The notes under the pieces were generated by a model that saw only the letters and a program-made list of their open reading frames with translations, did no database searches and was not told the DNA's origin. Of a DNA stretch of 64,000 nucleotides, positions 25,682 through 37,156 are shown piece after piece. Each line of letters begins with the position of its first letter. Positions within the stretch are counted from its first letter, which is position 1. Both the position numbers and the translations under genes were made by a program. Origin of the DNA: Flaviflexus salsibiostraticola (lineage in GTDB: Bacteria; Actinomycetota; Actinomycetes; Actinomycetales; Actinomycetaceae); the NCBI RefSeq assembly GCF_003952265.1, contig NZ_CP034438.1, positions 1,302,001-1,366,000 of the forward strand, given 5' to 3'.

Positions 25682-25693
25682 TAAGCTGGGGGC
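25682..25693 (+). promoter_or_regulatory. Candidate leaderless promoter of hisN (-10 TAAGCT)
   Basis: TAAGCT (25682-25687) is followed by GGGGGC and then ATG at 25694. The six-base spacing matches the other leaderless candidates here. The G-run could alternatively act as a very close binding site. Confidence 0.45.
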
Positions 25694-26515
25694 ATGCAGT
25701 CTCTCACGCGCCTCGGCGATGACTTGAACTTCGCCTCCTCGATCATCGACCAGGTCGACTCGATCACCCTCCCCCGCTTCCAGTCCCAGGATCTGACGAT
25801 CCGGACGAAGCCGGACAACACCGAGGTCACGGATGCCGACGTGGCGGCCGAGCAGCGGATCCGCTCGATGCTCGGCCGGTCCCGCTCCCGGGACGCGATC
25901 CTCGGTGAAGAGGAGGGCGAAACCGGGTCATCGTCGCGCCGATGGATCATCGATCCGATTGACGGCACACGGAACTTCATGCGCGGTGTCCCCGTGTGGG
26001 CAACCCTGCTCGCGCTCGAGGAGGAGGGCGAGATCGTCATGGGCATCGTCTCCGCACCTGCCCTCCACCGGCGCTGGTGGGCAGGCAAGGGCCTCGGCGC
26101 ATTCACGGGCCGCAGCTGGGCCAATGCCAAGCAGATCCACGTCTCCGATGTGAGGAACGTGTCCGATGCGTCCCTGTCGTACTCATCGATGGACGGGTGG
26201 GCGGCCCGCGGCCAGCTCCGCGGATTCCTCCGACTCGCTCAGGAATCGTGGCGCACGCGCGCCTACGGCGACTTCTGGTCGTACATGCTCGTCGCCGAGG
26301 GTGCCGTCGACATGGCCTGCGAGCCCGAGCTGGAGCTGTACGATATGGCGGCCCTCGTCCCGATCGTCACCGAGGCCGGCGGTACATTCACATCCGTCTC
26401 GGGTGAGCCCGGCCCCTGGGGTGGGAACGCCGTCGCCACGAACGGTCATCTCCACGACGAGGCGCTCAAGATCCTCAACTCGATATCAGACGGCGAGGGC
26501 ACAGCCAGAGCCTGA
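25694..26515 (+). CDS. hisN: Histidinol-phosphatase, inositol monophosphatase family
   Basis: The protein (273 residues) is a magnesium-dependent phosphatase of the IMPase fold. It has the metal-binding GEEEG (about residue 75), IDPIDGTRNFMRGVPVWATL (about 90-110), and a late LYDMAALVPIVTEAGG segment replacing the usual WDxAA motif. IDPIDGT followed by NFxRGVPVWAT is characteristic of actinobacterial HisN, which dephosphorylates histidinol phosphate in histidine synthesis. Other his genes are absent from the window, so the substrate rests on family resemblance. It may be a separate unit from rsgA because of the intervening hairpin. Confidence 0.88.
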   Translation: MQSLTRLGDDLNFASSIIDQVDSITLPRFQSQDLTIRTKPDNTEVTDADVAAEQRIRSMLGRSRSRDAILGEEEGETGSSSRRWIIDPIDGTRNFMRGVPVWATLLALEEEGEIVMGIVSAPALHRRWWAGKGLGAFTGRSWANAKQIHVSDVRNVSDASLSYSSMDGWAARGQLRGFLRLAQESWRTRAYGDFWSYMLVAEGAVDMACEPELELYDMAALVPIVTEAGGTFTSVSGEPGPWGGNAVATNGHLHDEALKILNSISDGEGTARA

Positions 26516-26520
26516 AAGAC

Positions 26521-26964
26521 TCAGAGGCGGGCCTGAAGCTCGCGGGCGAGGTGGGCTCTTTCTGTCGGGTCGTACCAGAGCAGATCCCAGTCCGCACACC
26601 GGTCGAAGGCTTCGGCGTCCCCGTGCCGAGCGGCCGTGACGTCATCGGCCGCCTCCTCTTCGTCGGCGAAGATCGCAGCGACATCGTTCCACAGAACAGC
26701 TCTGGACGGCCGCACGAGCGACGGGTACGCGTCGGTTCCGACATAGGTCGCCTCGACGTCAGCCGCGACGACGATCCGGAACGGTTCGTCTCCGATCACG
26801 GCGATGCTGTCATCGGCGGCCGCGAGCAGCGCGATCATGTCGAGCTCCTCGTCATCCTCCTCCGGGAAGGCCGCCCTCAGCTGGTCCGTCACGGCGTGGG
26901 CGAGAGGGACCTCGAGCTCATCTCTGCCGAGTCCCTGATATGACAGTGTGAAGAAAATCCGCAC
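26521..26964 (-). CDS. DUF6912 family protein
   Basis: This is an acidic protein of about 147 residues with no membrane segment. The family pattern is recognisable: a start VRIFFTLSYQGL, a central alanine-rich acidic part, AVLWNDVAAIFADEEEAADDV, and a C-terminal DLLWYDPTERAHLARELQ. Its function is unknown; it is conserved near secA and small HTH genes in actinobacteria. The start is uncertain. I prefer the GTG at 26964, which fits the family and follows GGGGAGG closely; ATGs at 26976 and 26985 are alternatives. It converges on hisN with only 5 bases between stops. Confidence 0.75.
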   Translation of the reverse strand: MRIFFTLSYQGLGRDELEVPLAHAVTDQLRAAFPEEDDEELDMIALLAAADDSIAVIGDEPFRIVVAADVEATYVGTDAYPSLVRPSRAVLWNDVAAIFADEEEAADDVTAARHGDAEAFDRCADWDLLWYDPTERAHLARELQARL

Positions 26965-27073
26965 AGTCCTCCCCATCGCCCTCATCCGTCCCGTATGCCA
27001 CCGGACACGGGGATACCGCGCCGAGGAGCCTTAAAGCCGCCTGTTAGTGGAATGACATACAATTTACTCCGAT

Positions 27074-27114
27074 AGTACCAAGATGTACTGTTGAGTATCC
27101 GACTGTAGACTGGT
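27074..27114 (+). promoter_or_regulatory. Candidate promoter and inverted repeat upstream of the HTH gene
   Basis: This lies in an unusually AT-rich stretch (about 27040-27120). AGTAC (27074-27078) and GTACT (27085-27089) form an inverted repeat with a 6-base gap. TTGAGT (27091-27096) with a 17-base spacer leads to TAAATC; TAGACT nearby is an alternative -10. The repeat could be an operator, possibly for the HTH protein itself. Confidence 0.35.
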
Positions 27115-27192
27115 AAATCGCCGATTGACCGGTGTCACAGACCATCACCACTCCGTCATCCGAACGGAGTCCCGAAGCGGAGATCGCATATT

Positions 27193-27399
27193 ATGGCCAC
27201 AAAATTTATGACGATTGCCGATGTCGCTGAAACCCTCAACGTTTCGACGGCTCAGGTGAGATCCCTTATCCACTCCGGTACGCTCCCAGCCATTCAGGTT
27301 GGCGGACGCGGGCAGTGGCGTATTGAGCAGACCGTCCTCGAGAAGTACATCGAGGACGGCTACGAGGCGACCAGACAGCGGGTGCGCGGTCAAGGGTAA
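27193..27399 (+). CDS. Small helix-turn-helix DNA-binding protein (excisionase/MerR-like)
   Basis: The 68-residue protein consists of a single winged-helix domain: FMTIADVAETLNVSTAQVRS (HTH), then LIHSGTLPAIQVGGRGQWRI (wing) and a short helix with LEKYIEDGYE. It resembles the excisionase-type HTH proteins common in actinobacterial chromosomes near secA, including BldC-like regulators. No integrase or phage gene is nearby, so it is probably a chromosomal regulator rather than an excisionase. The ATG is preceded by GCGGAG at 10 bases. A strong terminator follows. Confidence 0.85.
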   Translation: MATKFMTIADVAETLNVSTAQVRSLIHSGTLPAIQVGGRGQWRIEQTVLEKYIEDGYEATRQRVRGQG

Positions 27400-27413
27400 T
27401 ACCAGTTGAACAT

Positions 27414-27445
27414 GATGGGGTCACCGATGGTGGCCCCATCTTCTT
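27414..27445 (+). terminator. Intrinsic terminator after the HTH gene
   Basis: A 12-bp stem with one G-T wobble (GATGGGGTCACC / GGTGGCCCCATC), loop GAT, is followed by the T-rich TTCTT. It is the most classical intrinsic terminator in the window. Confidence 0.8.
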
Positions 27446-27506
27446 ATCCACTGTGCGGGTTATAACCGAAAGGGTCCCAGAAGGTGCGTGGTAATAGTTA
27501 GACCAG

Positions 27507-27526
27507 TTCGTGCACTGAGGCACGAA
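27507..27526 (+). promoter_or_regulatory. Inverted repeat in the leader of the Rv3235-family gene
   Basis: TTCGTGC and GCACGAA form a perfect 7-bp inverted repeat with a 6-base gap, 17 bases upstream of the AGGAGG binding site. It may be an operator or a leader hairpin. No firm promoter could be assigned nearby, though TATAAC and TAATAG hexamers occur upstream. Confidence 0.4.
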
Positions 27527-27554
27527 TATTCATGATTCTTCAGGAGGCGCGGCT

Positions 27555-27961
27555 TTGGCGAAGACACTTCCGGCAGCCGACACTCGGGCAGATCTCCTTC
27601 AGGAGCCCGCGCGGCGGGCGAAGGCGGCCCCGGACCACGGCCCCTCGGACCCGACCCCGGTCGTCCGATCCATTGCAGCGGCAGCGGTCGAGGTTCTCAA
27701 CGGGCACCGATCGGTGCGCCAGCTGCAGCGCTGGCTCGCTCCACACATCTACATGGCGCTCGCCCAGCGGGCCGGCATCGCCGCCCGCTGCGGGAAGCGG
27801 ATCAGCCTCCCCGCCCGCGTTATCTCGTCGCGCACCTGCTTCCCCACCCCATTCGTGTGCGAGGCTGCGGTCGTCGTCTGGGACGTCAATCGACCTCGGG
27901 CATGCACCATCAGGATGGAGATACACCGAGGTCGATGGAGGGCCAACGCACTTGACGTGAT

Positions 27962-27965
<4 letters not shown>
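27555..27965 (+). CDS. Rv3235 family protein
   Basis: The 136-residue protein has a Pro/Ala-rich N-terminus and a conserved core: [20 protein letters not shown] followed by [12 protein letters not shown], and a late [20 protein letters not shown] region. The core matches the actinobacterial Rv3235 family, whose function is unknown and which lies beside secA in many genomes. The start is TTG at 27555, supported by AGGAGG seven bases upstream. It has no membrane segment. Its stop codon shares the palindrome CTAG with the stop of the converging secA gene. Confidence 0.85.
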
Positions 27966-30676
<2,711 letters not shown>

Positions 30677-30729
30677 GTGCTCTCCTGGGGTCCGACAACT
30701 GTGAATTATTGTACGTGCTGGACGGCGAT

Positions 30730-30759
30730 CCGCCCGAGTTCGCTGTGGAACCCGGGCGG
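30730..30759 (-). terminator. Terminator hairpin at the end of the nuo-polyprenyl synthase operon
   Basis: A 12-bp stem (on the minus strand CCGCCCGGGTTC / GAACTCGGGCGG with one G-U wobble) and a 6-base loop lies 23 bases past the end of the polyprenyl synthase gene. No T-run follows. It separates the long operon from secA. Confidence 0.65.
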
Positions 30760-30782
30760 ATATTCACCGATGAGCTGAGCGT

Positions 30783-31784
30783 TCAGCTGATCCGATCGAC
30801 CATGAGCCTGGCGAAGGCGACGAGACCATCCTTCACTTCGCCGTCCGGAATCGGATCGAGCACGTCGATCGCAGAATCCGACCACTCCCGTGCGAGAGCC
30901 CGAACATCGTCCATGACTTCATGCCCGCGGAGCAGAGCAACAGATTCGTCGACCGTGTCGTCGCCGAGATCGCCGGCGAGCAGGTCGAGGATCCGCTGCC
31001 CGTCCTCGTCGATGACGCCGGCGGCGGCCCGCTCCTTGAGGAGGAGAATCGGCATCGTCTCCACGCCCTCGCGCAGATCCGTGCCCGGCGTCTTCCCGGT
31101 GACATCGCCGTCCGACATGATGTCGATGACGTCATCGGCGAGCTGGAAGGCGACGCCGACCCGCTCACCGAACTCCGCCACCGCGTCGGCGTGCTCGGGG
31201 CTGCCGTTGGAGGACAGCACGCCATACCGAGCGGACGCTGCAATGAGCGAACCGGTCTTCTCAGCGAGGACATGGATGTAGTTGTCGCGCGGGCTCACGT
31301 CATCCGGCGCACCGAGGGTCTCCCGCAGCTGGCCGAAGCACAGCCGCTCGAAGGTGACCGCGTGGAGCTTGACCGCCTCGGGTCCGAGCTGTGCGACGAG
31401 GGAGGACGCCTTCGCGAACAGAACGTCGCCCGCGAGGATTGCGGCCGAGTTGCCGGCAAGCTGCTGTGCCGAGACGACTCCCCTCCGCATCGGCGCATCA
31501 TCCATGACGTCGTCGTGGTAGAGCGTCGCCAGATGGGTCAGCTCGACCACCGTCGCGGAGATCTCCGTCTCCGCGTTGGCGGCGTCGGGACCGAGGAACG
31601 ACGTGAGGCCGCACAGCGCGGGGCGCAGGCGTTTGCCGCCCGCCGCCGCGAGGTGCCTCGTCAGCTCGTCGATGTCCGGCTCGGGTGAGCGCACGGCCGC
31701 CTGGAGCCGGGCTTCCACATTCTCGAGAAGCTCGGTGAGGCGATCGTTGAGACCGCCGGCTGCGCTGGCGAGTTCCGTGATCAC
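30783..31784 (-). CDS. Polyprenyl diphosphate synthase, probably for the menaquinone side chain
   Basis: This trans-prenyltransferase extends farnesyl or geranylgeranyl diphosphate with isopentenyl diphosphate. The 333-residue protein has KRLRPAL, the first aspartate motif DDVMD (91-95) with PMRRG, and the second motif DDVIDI (217-222). The GTG start overlaps the nuoN stop by four bases (GTGA), so it is translated with complex I. This context, together with the nearby men genes, suggests it makes the C40-C45 tail of menaquinone. The chain length cannot be read reliably from sequence alone. Confidence 0.93.
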   Translation of the reverse strand: MITELASAAGGLNDRLTELLENVEARLQAAVRSPEPDIDELTRHLAAAGGKRLRPALCGLTSFLGPDAANAETEISATVVELTHLATLYHDDVMDDAPMRRGVVSAQQLAGNSAAILAGDVLFAKASSLVAQLGPEAVKLHAVTFERLCFGQLRETLGAPDDVSPRDNYIHVLAEKTGSLIAASARYGVLSSNGSPEHADAVAEFGERVGVAFQLADDVIDIMSDGDVTGKTPGTDLREGVETMPILLLKERAAAGVIDEDGQRILDLLAGDLGDDTVDESVALLRGHEVMDDVRALAREWSDSAIDVLDPIPDGEVKDGLVAFARLMVDRIS

Positions 31785-33343
31785 GGGAGGAGCACCGCCG
31801 CATTCCCGACGAGCTCGAGGACCGGTCCGGGCACGACGCCGAGGGCGATCGTCGCGACCGCCGCGAGGGCGATGGCGACGAGCGTCATGCCCTCGGAGGC
31901 GATGACCGTGGTCCTGTCGTCCGGCTCAGTGAAGAACATGAGGACGACGAGCCTGAAGTAGAAGTAGGCGGTGGCCGCCGAGGCGATGACCGCGATGAGG
32001 ACGAGCGGCCAGGCGCCGCCCTCGATGCCGGCCGCGAAGGCCGTGAACTTCCCGACGAAGCCACCCGTGAGCGGGATGCCGGCGAAGGAGAGGAGGAAGA
32101 CAAGCATCGCGACGGCGAGGCCCGGCTTGCGCTTGGCGAGACCCGCGTAGGACTCGAGCGACGTCGCCTCACCCGTGATGTTGCCCGCCGCATCCTTCTC
32201 ACGGACGAGCGTCACCACGCCGAAGGCGCCGACGGTGGCGACGCCGTAGGCGAGCAGGTAGAACAGCGTCGCGCCGATTCCGGTCTCCTGGAAGGAGGTG
32301 ACCGCGATGAGGACGAAGCCCGCATGCGCAATCGACGAGTAGGCCAGCATGCGCTTGATGTCCTTCTGGACGATGCCTAGGACCGTGCCGACGATCATCG
32401 TCGCGATGATGACGGTCCACAGGAGGACCTCGAGGTCCGCCTCCATGCCCGGCGCGATGACGTAGAGGAAGCGGATCATGGCGCCGAACGCGGCCACCTT
32501 CGTTCCCGCCGCCATGAAGCCCGTGATCGGCGTCGGTGCGCCCTGGTAGACGTCCGGCGTCCACGAGTGGAACGGGACGGCGCCGACCTTGAAGAGCAGG
32601 CCGATGAGGACGAGGGCGATGCCGGCGATGAGCATCCAGTCCATACCGACCGTCACCGTCGTCGCGGCCGCGACCTCGGAGTACCGGACCGAGCCGGAGA
32701 AGCCGTACAGGAGAGAGATTCCCATGAGGAAGAATGCCGACGAGAAGGCGCCGAGGAGGAAGTACTTGAGTGCCGCCTCCTGGGAGATCAGCCTCTTCCT
32801 GCGCGCCATGGCCGACAGGACGTACAGAGGCAGCGAGAGCACCTCGAGGGCGATGAAGAGGGTGAGCAGGTCACCTGCCGCGGGGAACACCATCATGCCG
32901 GTGACGGCGAAGAGGACCAGCGGGTAGACCTCGGTCTGATCGATGCCGGCGCGGGTCAGCTCCCGCTCCTCGGGAGAGCCCGGACGTGCCGCCGCGGAGG
33001 CCGCGAAGGCGCCCTCGCGGGTCTGTGTCCGGTCGGCGATGACGAACGCGGCCAGCAGGCCCGAGACGAGGACGATGCCCTGTGCCATGAGGGTGAAGGG
33101 ATCCTCGATCAGCTGCCCGCCGACGACGGTCTGCGAACCGTTGGCCTGGACCTCCGTCCAGCGCCAGACGACCGCCACGAGCGCGGCCGCGAGGGCGGCG
33201 AAGGTGATCGTCACCTGGATCGGTCGGCGTGTGCCGCGGGGCGCGAACGCCTCGACGATCACTCCGAGGACCGCGGCCCCCATGACGATGATGGCCGGGG
33301 CGAGAGCGGCCCAGTCGATGACTGGGGTCACGAAGCTGTTCAC
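31781..33343 (-). CDS. nuoN: NADH-quinone oxidoreductase subunit N
   Basis: NuoN is one of three antiporter-like, proton-pumping membrane subunits of complex I. The 520-residue protein shows about 14 hydrophobic segments and the conserved lysine-bearing helices of the family, for example near LLFKVGAVPFHSWTPDVYQG (about residue 245), which identifies NuoN. A GTG start overlaps the nuoM stop (GTGA). It is the last nuo gene before the polyprenyl synthase. Confidence 0.97.
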   Translation of the reverse strand: MNSFVTPVIDWAALAPAIIVMGAAVLGVIVEAFAPRGTRRPIQVTITFAALAAALVAVVWRWTEVQANGSQTVVGGQLIEDPFTLMAQGIVLVSGLLAAFVIADRTQTREGAFAASAAARPGSPEERELTRAGIDQTEVYPLVLFAVTGMMVFPAAGDLLTLFIALEVLSLPLYVLSAMARRKRLISQEAALKYFLLGAFSSAFFLMGISLLYGFSGSVRYSEVAAATTVTVGMDWMLIAGIALVLIGLLFKVGAVPFHSWTPDVYQGAPTPITGFMAAGTKVAAFGAMIRFLYVIAPGMEADLEVLLWTVIIATMIVGTVLGIVQKDIKRMLAYSSIAHAGFVLIAVTSFQETGIGATLFYLLAYGVATVGAFGVVTLVREKDAAGNITGEATSLESYAGLAKRKPGLAVAMLVFLLSFAGIPLTGGFVGKFTAFAAGIEGGAWPLVLIAVIASAATAYFYFRLVVLMFFTEPDDRTTVIASEGMTLVAIALAAVATIALGVVPGPVLELVGNAAVLLP

Positions 33344-34896
33344 TGGAGATTCCCTTCGGTGAGCGCGGACGCGGTCGACGAGTCATCGAAGTGCGCGACC
33401 GATTGTTCGGCGACGGGCTGGACCAGGTCGATGACCGGGCCGGGCAGGAAGCCGAGCGCGAGCATGCCGGCCGTGAGAACGCCGACGACCGTCTTCTCCG
33501 CCGCGCCGAGATCCTTGACCTGGATGTCGGGGCGCGGTCCGGTGAACACGCGCTGGTAGGGCAGGAGGATGTAGAGGGCTGCGAGGATAACGCCGAGGAC
33601 GGCGAGGCCGCCGATGATCTTCGAGACGGAGAACGTCCCGACGAGGACCATGAACTCAGGCACGAAGCCCGACAGGCCCGGCAGCGACAGGGTCGCGAGA
33701 CCCGCCACGAGGAAGCCGCCAGCGAGGACCGGGGTGACGCGCTGCCAGCCGCCGTAGTCCTCGATCCGCTGCGACCCGCCGCGCTTGGCCATGTACCCGA
33801 CGATGAGGAAGAGGGCCGCCGTGCCGACACCGTGCGCGACCATGTAGAGGATCGCGCCCGTCATCGCCGTCTCGGAGCCGGAGAAGATGCCCATGACCAT
33901 GAAGCCGAAGTGCGACACCGAGGTGAACGCGATGAGCCGCATGAGGTCACGGGAGTAGATGGCGACGAAGCCGCCCCACAGGATGGAGATGAGGGCGAGG
34001 ATCATGATGACCATCGCGGCGTCGGATGCCGCACCCGGGAAGAGGGGCAGGCAGAGTGCGATCATGCCGTAGGTGCCGACCTTGTCGAGCACACCGACCA
34101 GCAGGGCGGACGTGCCCGCCGGCGCCTCCTCCGTCGCGTCCGCGAGCCACGTGTGGACCGGGAACATCGGAGCCTTCACCGCGAACGCGATGAAGAACGA
34201 GAGGAACATGAGCATCTGCGCCGTCTGCGAGCCGGTGACCGCACCTGCCAGGTTGGCGATGAGGAAGCCCTCCGGTCCGCCCGGGCCCGCCACGTAGACC
34301 GCGACGACGCCGACGAGCATGATGAGGCCACCCGCGAGCGAGTAGAGGAGGAACTTGAGCGCCGCAGCCTTCCTGTTCGGACCGCCGTACGAGCCGATGA
34401 GGAAGTAGACGGGGATGAGCATCGCCTCGAACAGCACGTAGAACAGGAACACGTCCTGCGCCGCGAAGATGGCGATCATGACCGCTTCAAGAGCGAGCAC
34501 CCAGGCGATGTAGCCGGCGTCGCGCCGACCCGCCGCCTCCTCCGAGGGACGCAGGAAGCGGTCCGATTCGGCGGTGAGGATGACGAGCGGGACGAGCAGG
34601 ACCGACAGTGCGATCATGACCGCGCCCATGCCTGTCACGCCCCAGGCGATCGAGACGCCGATCGTCGGCATCCATGAGTACGTCTCGGCGAGCTGGACGG
34701 TGCCGGCGCTGCCGGTATCGAACTCGGTGACGAAGGCGATGACCGCGCCGATGGCGACCAATATCGACACGGCCAGGCCGTAGGCCTTGGCATGCCGGTG
34801 GAGCGACTTGGTGAAGGCGAGCACGATGGCCGCCGCCAAGGGCACCAGGATCAGGGCAGTCAGCCAGGGGAAGGCGGCCGCTTGTGAGGTATTCAT
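33340..34896 (-). CDS. nuoM: NADH-quinone oxidoreductase subunit M
   Basis: NuoM is an antiporter-like proton-pumping subunit. The 518-residue protein has about 14 membrane segments with the catalytic glutamate region (FYVLFEAMLIPVYFLIG), KAPMFPVHTWLADATEEAP and GTSALLVGVLDKVGTYG, typical of NuoM. The ATG at 34896 is preceded by GGAGG at a somewhat long spacing, 25 bases after nuoL. It overlaps nuoN by four bases. Confidence 0.97.
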   Translation of the reverse strand: MNTSQAAAFPWLTALILVPLAAAIVLAFTKSLHRHAKAYGLAVSILVAIGAVIAFVTEFDTGSAGTVQLAETYSWMPTIGVSIAWGVTGMGAVMIALSVLLVPLVILTAESDRFLRPSEEAAGRRDAGYIAWVLALEAVMIAIFAAQDVFLFYVLFEAMLIPVYFLIGSYGGPNRKAAALKFLLYSLAGGLIMLVGVVAVYVAGPGGPEGFLIANLAGAVTGSQTAQMLMFLSFFIAFAVKAPMFPVHTWLADATEEAPAGTSALLVGVLDKVGTYGMIALCLPLFPGAASDAAMVIMILALISILWGGFVAIYSRDLMRLIAFTSVSHFGFMVMGIFSGSETAMTGAILYMVAHGVGTAALFLIVGYMAKRGGSQRIEDYGGWQRVTPVLAGGFLVAGLATLSLPGLSGFVPEFMVLVGTFSVSKIIGGLAVLGVILAALYILLPYQRVFTGPRPDIQVKDLGAAEKTVVGVLTAGMLALGFLPGPVIDLVQPVAEQSVAHFDDSSTASALTEGNLQ

Positions 34897-34921
34897 TTAC
34901 TCTCTATTCCTCCGGTCCCGG

Positions 34922-36844
34922 TCAGATCCGCGCCAGCAGCGCAAGGGCGATGACGATGACGACGCCGAGGGCCATGAGCCCCGCGTACGACCTCGCATAG
35001 CCGTTCTGAATCTTTCCGACGCTGCGGCCGACGGAGCCGAAGCTCCGCGCAGCCGCCATGACGATGCCGTCGATGACGCCCCGGTCCGCTGCGCCCGTGC
35101 CGCGTGTCAGCCACTGGCCGGGGCGCATGAAGAGGGACTCATTGACGGTGTCCTGATACAGGTCGTTCCGAGCCGCGACGACGACAGCGTTCGCGGCAGG
35201 TGCCGTCGCGGGGACGTCCCGGCGCACGAACATGACGTACGCGACCGCGACTCCGATGGCGACGAGTGTGAGTGTGAGGGCGATGATGACCGGGATCGGG
35301 ATGACCGGGTCATGGTGCTCGACTGCGCCCGTGACGGGCTCGAGGAAGGTGACGAACCTGTCGCCCGCATTGAGGAACCAGCCGAGGCCGACGGAGCCGA
35401 CGGCGAGGATGATCATCGGGATCGTCATGAGCGCCGACGACTCGTGCGGGTGACGTGCGTCCGGGCCCTCGGTCGACCAGCGGGGCGTGCCGTGGAAGAC
35501 CATGAAGAACAGGCGCGACATGTAGAACGCCGTGAGCCCGGCGACGAGGAGCGTCGCAGTGCCGAACACCCAGGGGCGCCAGCCCTCGCCGACGAATGCG
35601 GCCTCGATGATGTAGTCCTTCGAGTAGAAGCCGGACAGGAACGGGAAGCCGATGATCGCGAGGTAGCCGAGCCCGAAGGTCGCCCACGTGATCTTCATGT
35701 GCTTCCACAGTCCGCCGAACCGTCGCATGTCAACGTCGTCGTTCATGGCGTGCATGACCGAGCCGGCTCCGAGGAACAGGCCGGCCTTGAAGAAGCCGTG
35801 GGTGACGAGGTGGAAGATCGCGAACGCGGCACCAACCGGGCCGAGGCCCGCGGCCAGCATCATGTAGCCGATCTGCGACATGGTCGAGGCCGCGAGGACC
35901 TTCTTCATGTCGTCCTTGGCGGAGCCGACAATCGCACCGAAGATCAGCGTGATGACGCCGACGATGGCAACGAGCAGCTGGGCCATCTCGGCGCCCGCGT
36001 AGATGAAGTTCGAGCGGACCATGAGGTAGACGCCGGCGGTGACCATCGTCGCGGCGTGGATGAGGGCCGAGACCGGGGTCGGGCCCGCCATCGCATCTCC
36101 CAGCCAGGCCTGCAGCGGGAACTGCGCGGACTTGCCGGCGGCACCGATGAGGAGGAAGATGCCGATCGCGGTCAGGGTCGCCTCGCTGGCCGAACCCGCC
36201 TCGCCCGCGACACCGTCAAAGCTGACGGTGCCGAACGAGGCGAACATCGTCATCATCGCGAGCAGCATGCCCATGTCACCGACACGGTTCATGATGAACG
36301 CCTTCTTACCCGCCGTCGCATACTCCGGAACGTGGTTCCAGAAGCCGATGAGGAGGTAGGACGCGAGGCCCACGCCTTCCCAGCCGACGAACAGAACAAG
36401 GTAGGAGTTGCCGAGGACGAGCAGGAGCATCGCCGCGACGAAGAGATTGAGGTAGGCGAAGAATCGCGTCCTGTCCCGATCGTGCGACATGTAGGCGACG
36501 GAGTAGATGTGGATGAGCGTGCCGACGAAGGTGACGAGCAGGACGAAGGTGATCGACAGCGGGTCGACCCTCATGCCCAGTTCGACGTCGAGGTCGGTGC
36601 CCGGGATCCACTGGTAGAGCGTGACGTTCTGGACCCGCTCCGATGCGCCCCTGCCGAACAGCTCGAGCGCTGCCATGATGCCGACGAGGAGGGCGCCGGC
36701 CGAGGCCGCGACGCCGAGCCAGTGGCCCCAGGGCCGTGCCCTGCGCCCGAGCACGAGCAGGACACCCGCCGAGACCAGCGGGATGGCCACTGCGAGCCAG
36801 ATGAGCGACACGTTGCCGGTCGCCTCGATTGCGTTGACGTTCAC
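34922..36844 (-). CDS. nuoL: NADH-quinone oxidoreductase subunit L
   Basis: NuoL is the distal antiporter-like subunit, with the long lateral helix that couples the pumps. The 640-residue protein includes the signature VGWEGVGLASYLLIGFW, KSAQFPLQAWLGDAMAGPTP (about residue 245) and VSALIHAATMVTAGVYLMVR. The C-terminal extension carries the lateral helix region. It follows nuoK by 12 bases. Confidence 0.98.
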   Translation of the reverse strand: MNVNAIEATGNVSLIWLAVAIPLVSAGVLLVLGRRARPWGHWLGVAASAGALLVGIMAALELFGRGASERVQNVTLYQWIPGTDLDVELGMRVDPLSITFVLLVTFVGTLIHIYSVAYMSHDRDRTRFFAYLNLFVAAMLLLVLGNSYLVLFVGWEGVGLASYLLIGFWNHVPEYATAGKKAFIMNRVGDMGMLLAMMTMFASFGTVSFDGVAGEAGSASEATLTAIGIFLLIGAAGKSAQFPLQAWLGDAMAGPTPVSALIHAATMVTAGVYLMVRSNFIYAGAEMAQLLVAIVGVITLIFGAIVGSAKDDMKKVLAASTMSQIGYMMLAAGLGPVGAAFAIFHLVTHGFFKAGLFLGAGSVMHAMNDDVDMRRFGGLWKHMKITWATFGLGYLAIIGFPFLSGFYSKDYIIEAAFVGEGWRPWVFGTATLLVAGLTAFYMSRLFFMVFHGTPRWSTEGPDARHPHESSALMTIPMIILAVGSVGLGWFLNAGDRFVTFLEPVTGAVEHHDPVIPIPVIIALTLTLVAIGVAVAYVMFVRRDVPATAPAANAVVVAARNDLYQDTVNESLFMRPGQWLTRGTGAADRGVIDGIVMAAARSFGSVGRSVGKIQNGYARSYAGLMALGVVIVIALALLARI

Positions 36845-36856
36845 AATCTACCCCCG

Positions 36857-37156
36857 TCAGTTCTTCAGCAGGTTGGGTGCGTCGAGCGACGCGGACCTGC
36901 GGGTTCGGAAAATGGACACGATGATCGCGAGGCCGATGACGACCTCCGCCGCGGCGACGACCATGACGAAGAATGCCAGGGTCTGACCCGTGATGTCACC
37001 GTGCATGCGGGCGAAGGTCACGAGCGACAGGTTGGCCGAGTTGAGCATGAGCTCGACTCCCATGAGCGCGATGATCGAGTTGCGTCGCGTGAGCACGGCG
37101 GCCGCACCGATCGCAAACAGGATGAACGCCAGGATGACGTAGTTCATGAGGCTCAT
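36857..37156 (-). CDS. nuoK: NADH-quinone oxidoreductase subunit K
   Basis: NuoK is a small membrane subunit in the proton path. The 99-residue protein has three membrane helices and the two buried glutamates, in [11 protein letters not shown] (Glu35) and [10 protein letters not shown] (Glu71). I placed the start at the ATG at 37156, which overlaps the nuoJ stop as ATGA; an internal ATG three codons later is a weaker alternative. A long frame extending upstream through nuoJ is spurious. Confidence 0.96.
   Translation of the reverse strand: MSLMNYVILAFILFAIGAAAVLTRRNSIIALMGVELMLNSANLSLVTFARMHGDITGQTLAFFVMVVAAAEVVIGLAIIVSIFRTRRSASLDAPNLLKN

Noticed and set aside
27193..27399. Phage excisionase
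   Set aside because: No integrase or phage genes are nearby, and similar HTH proteins are chromosomal in actinobacteria.
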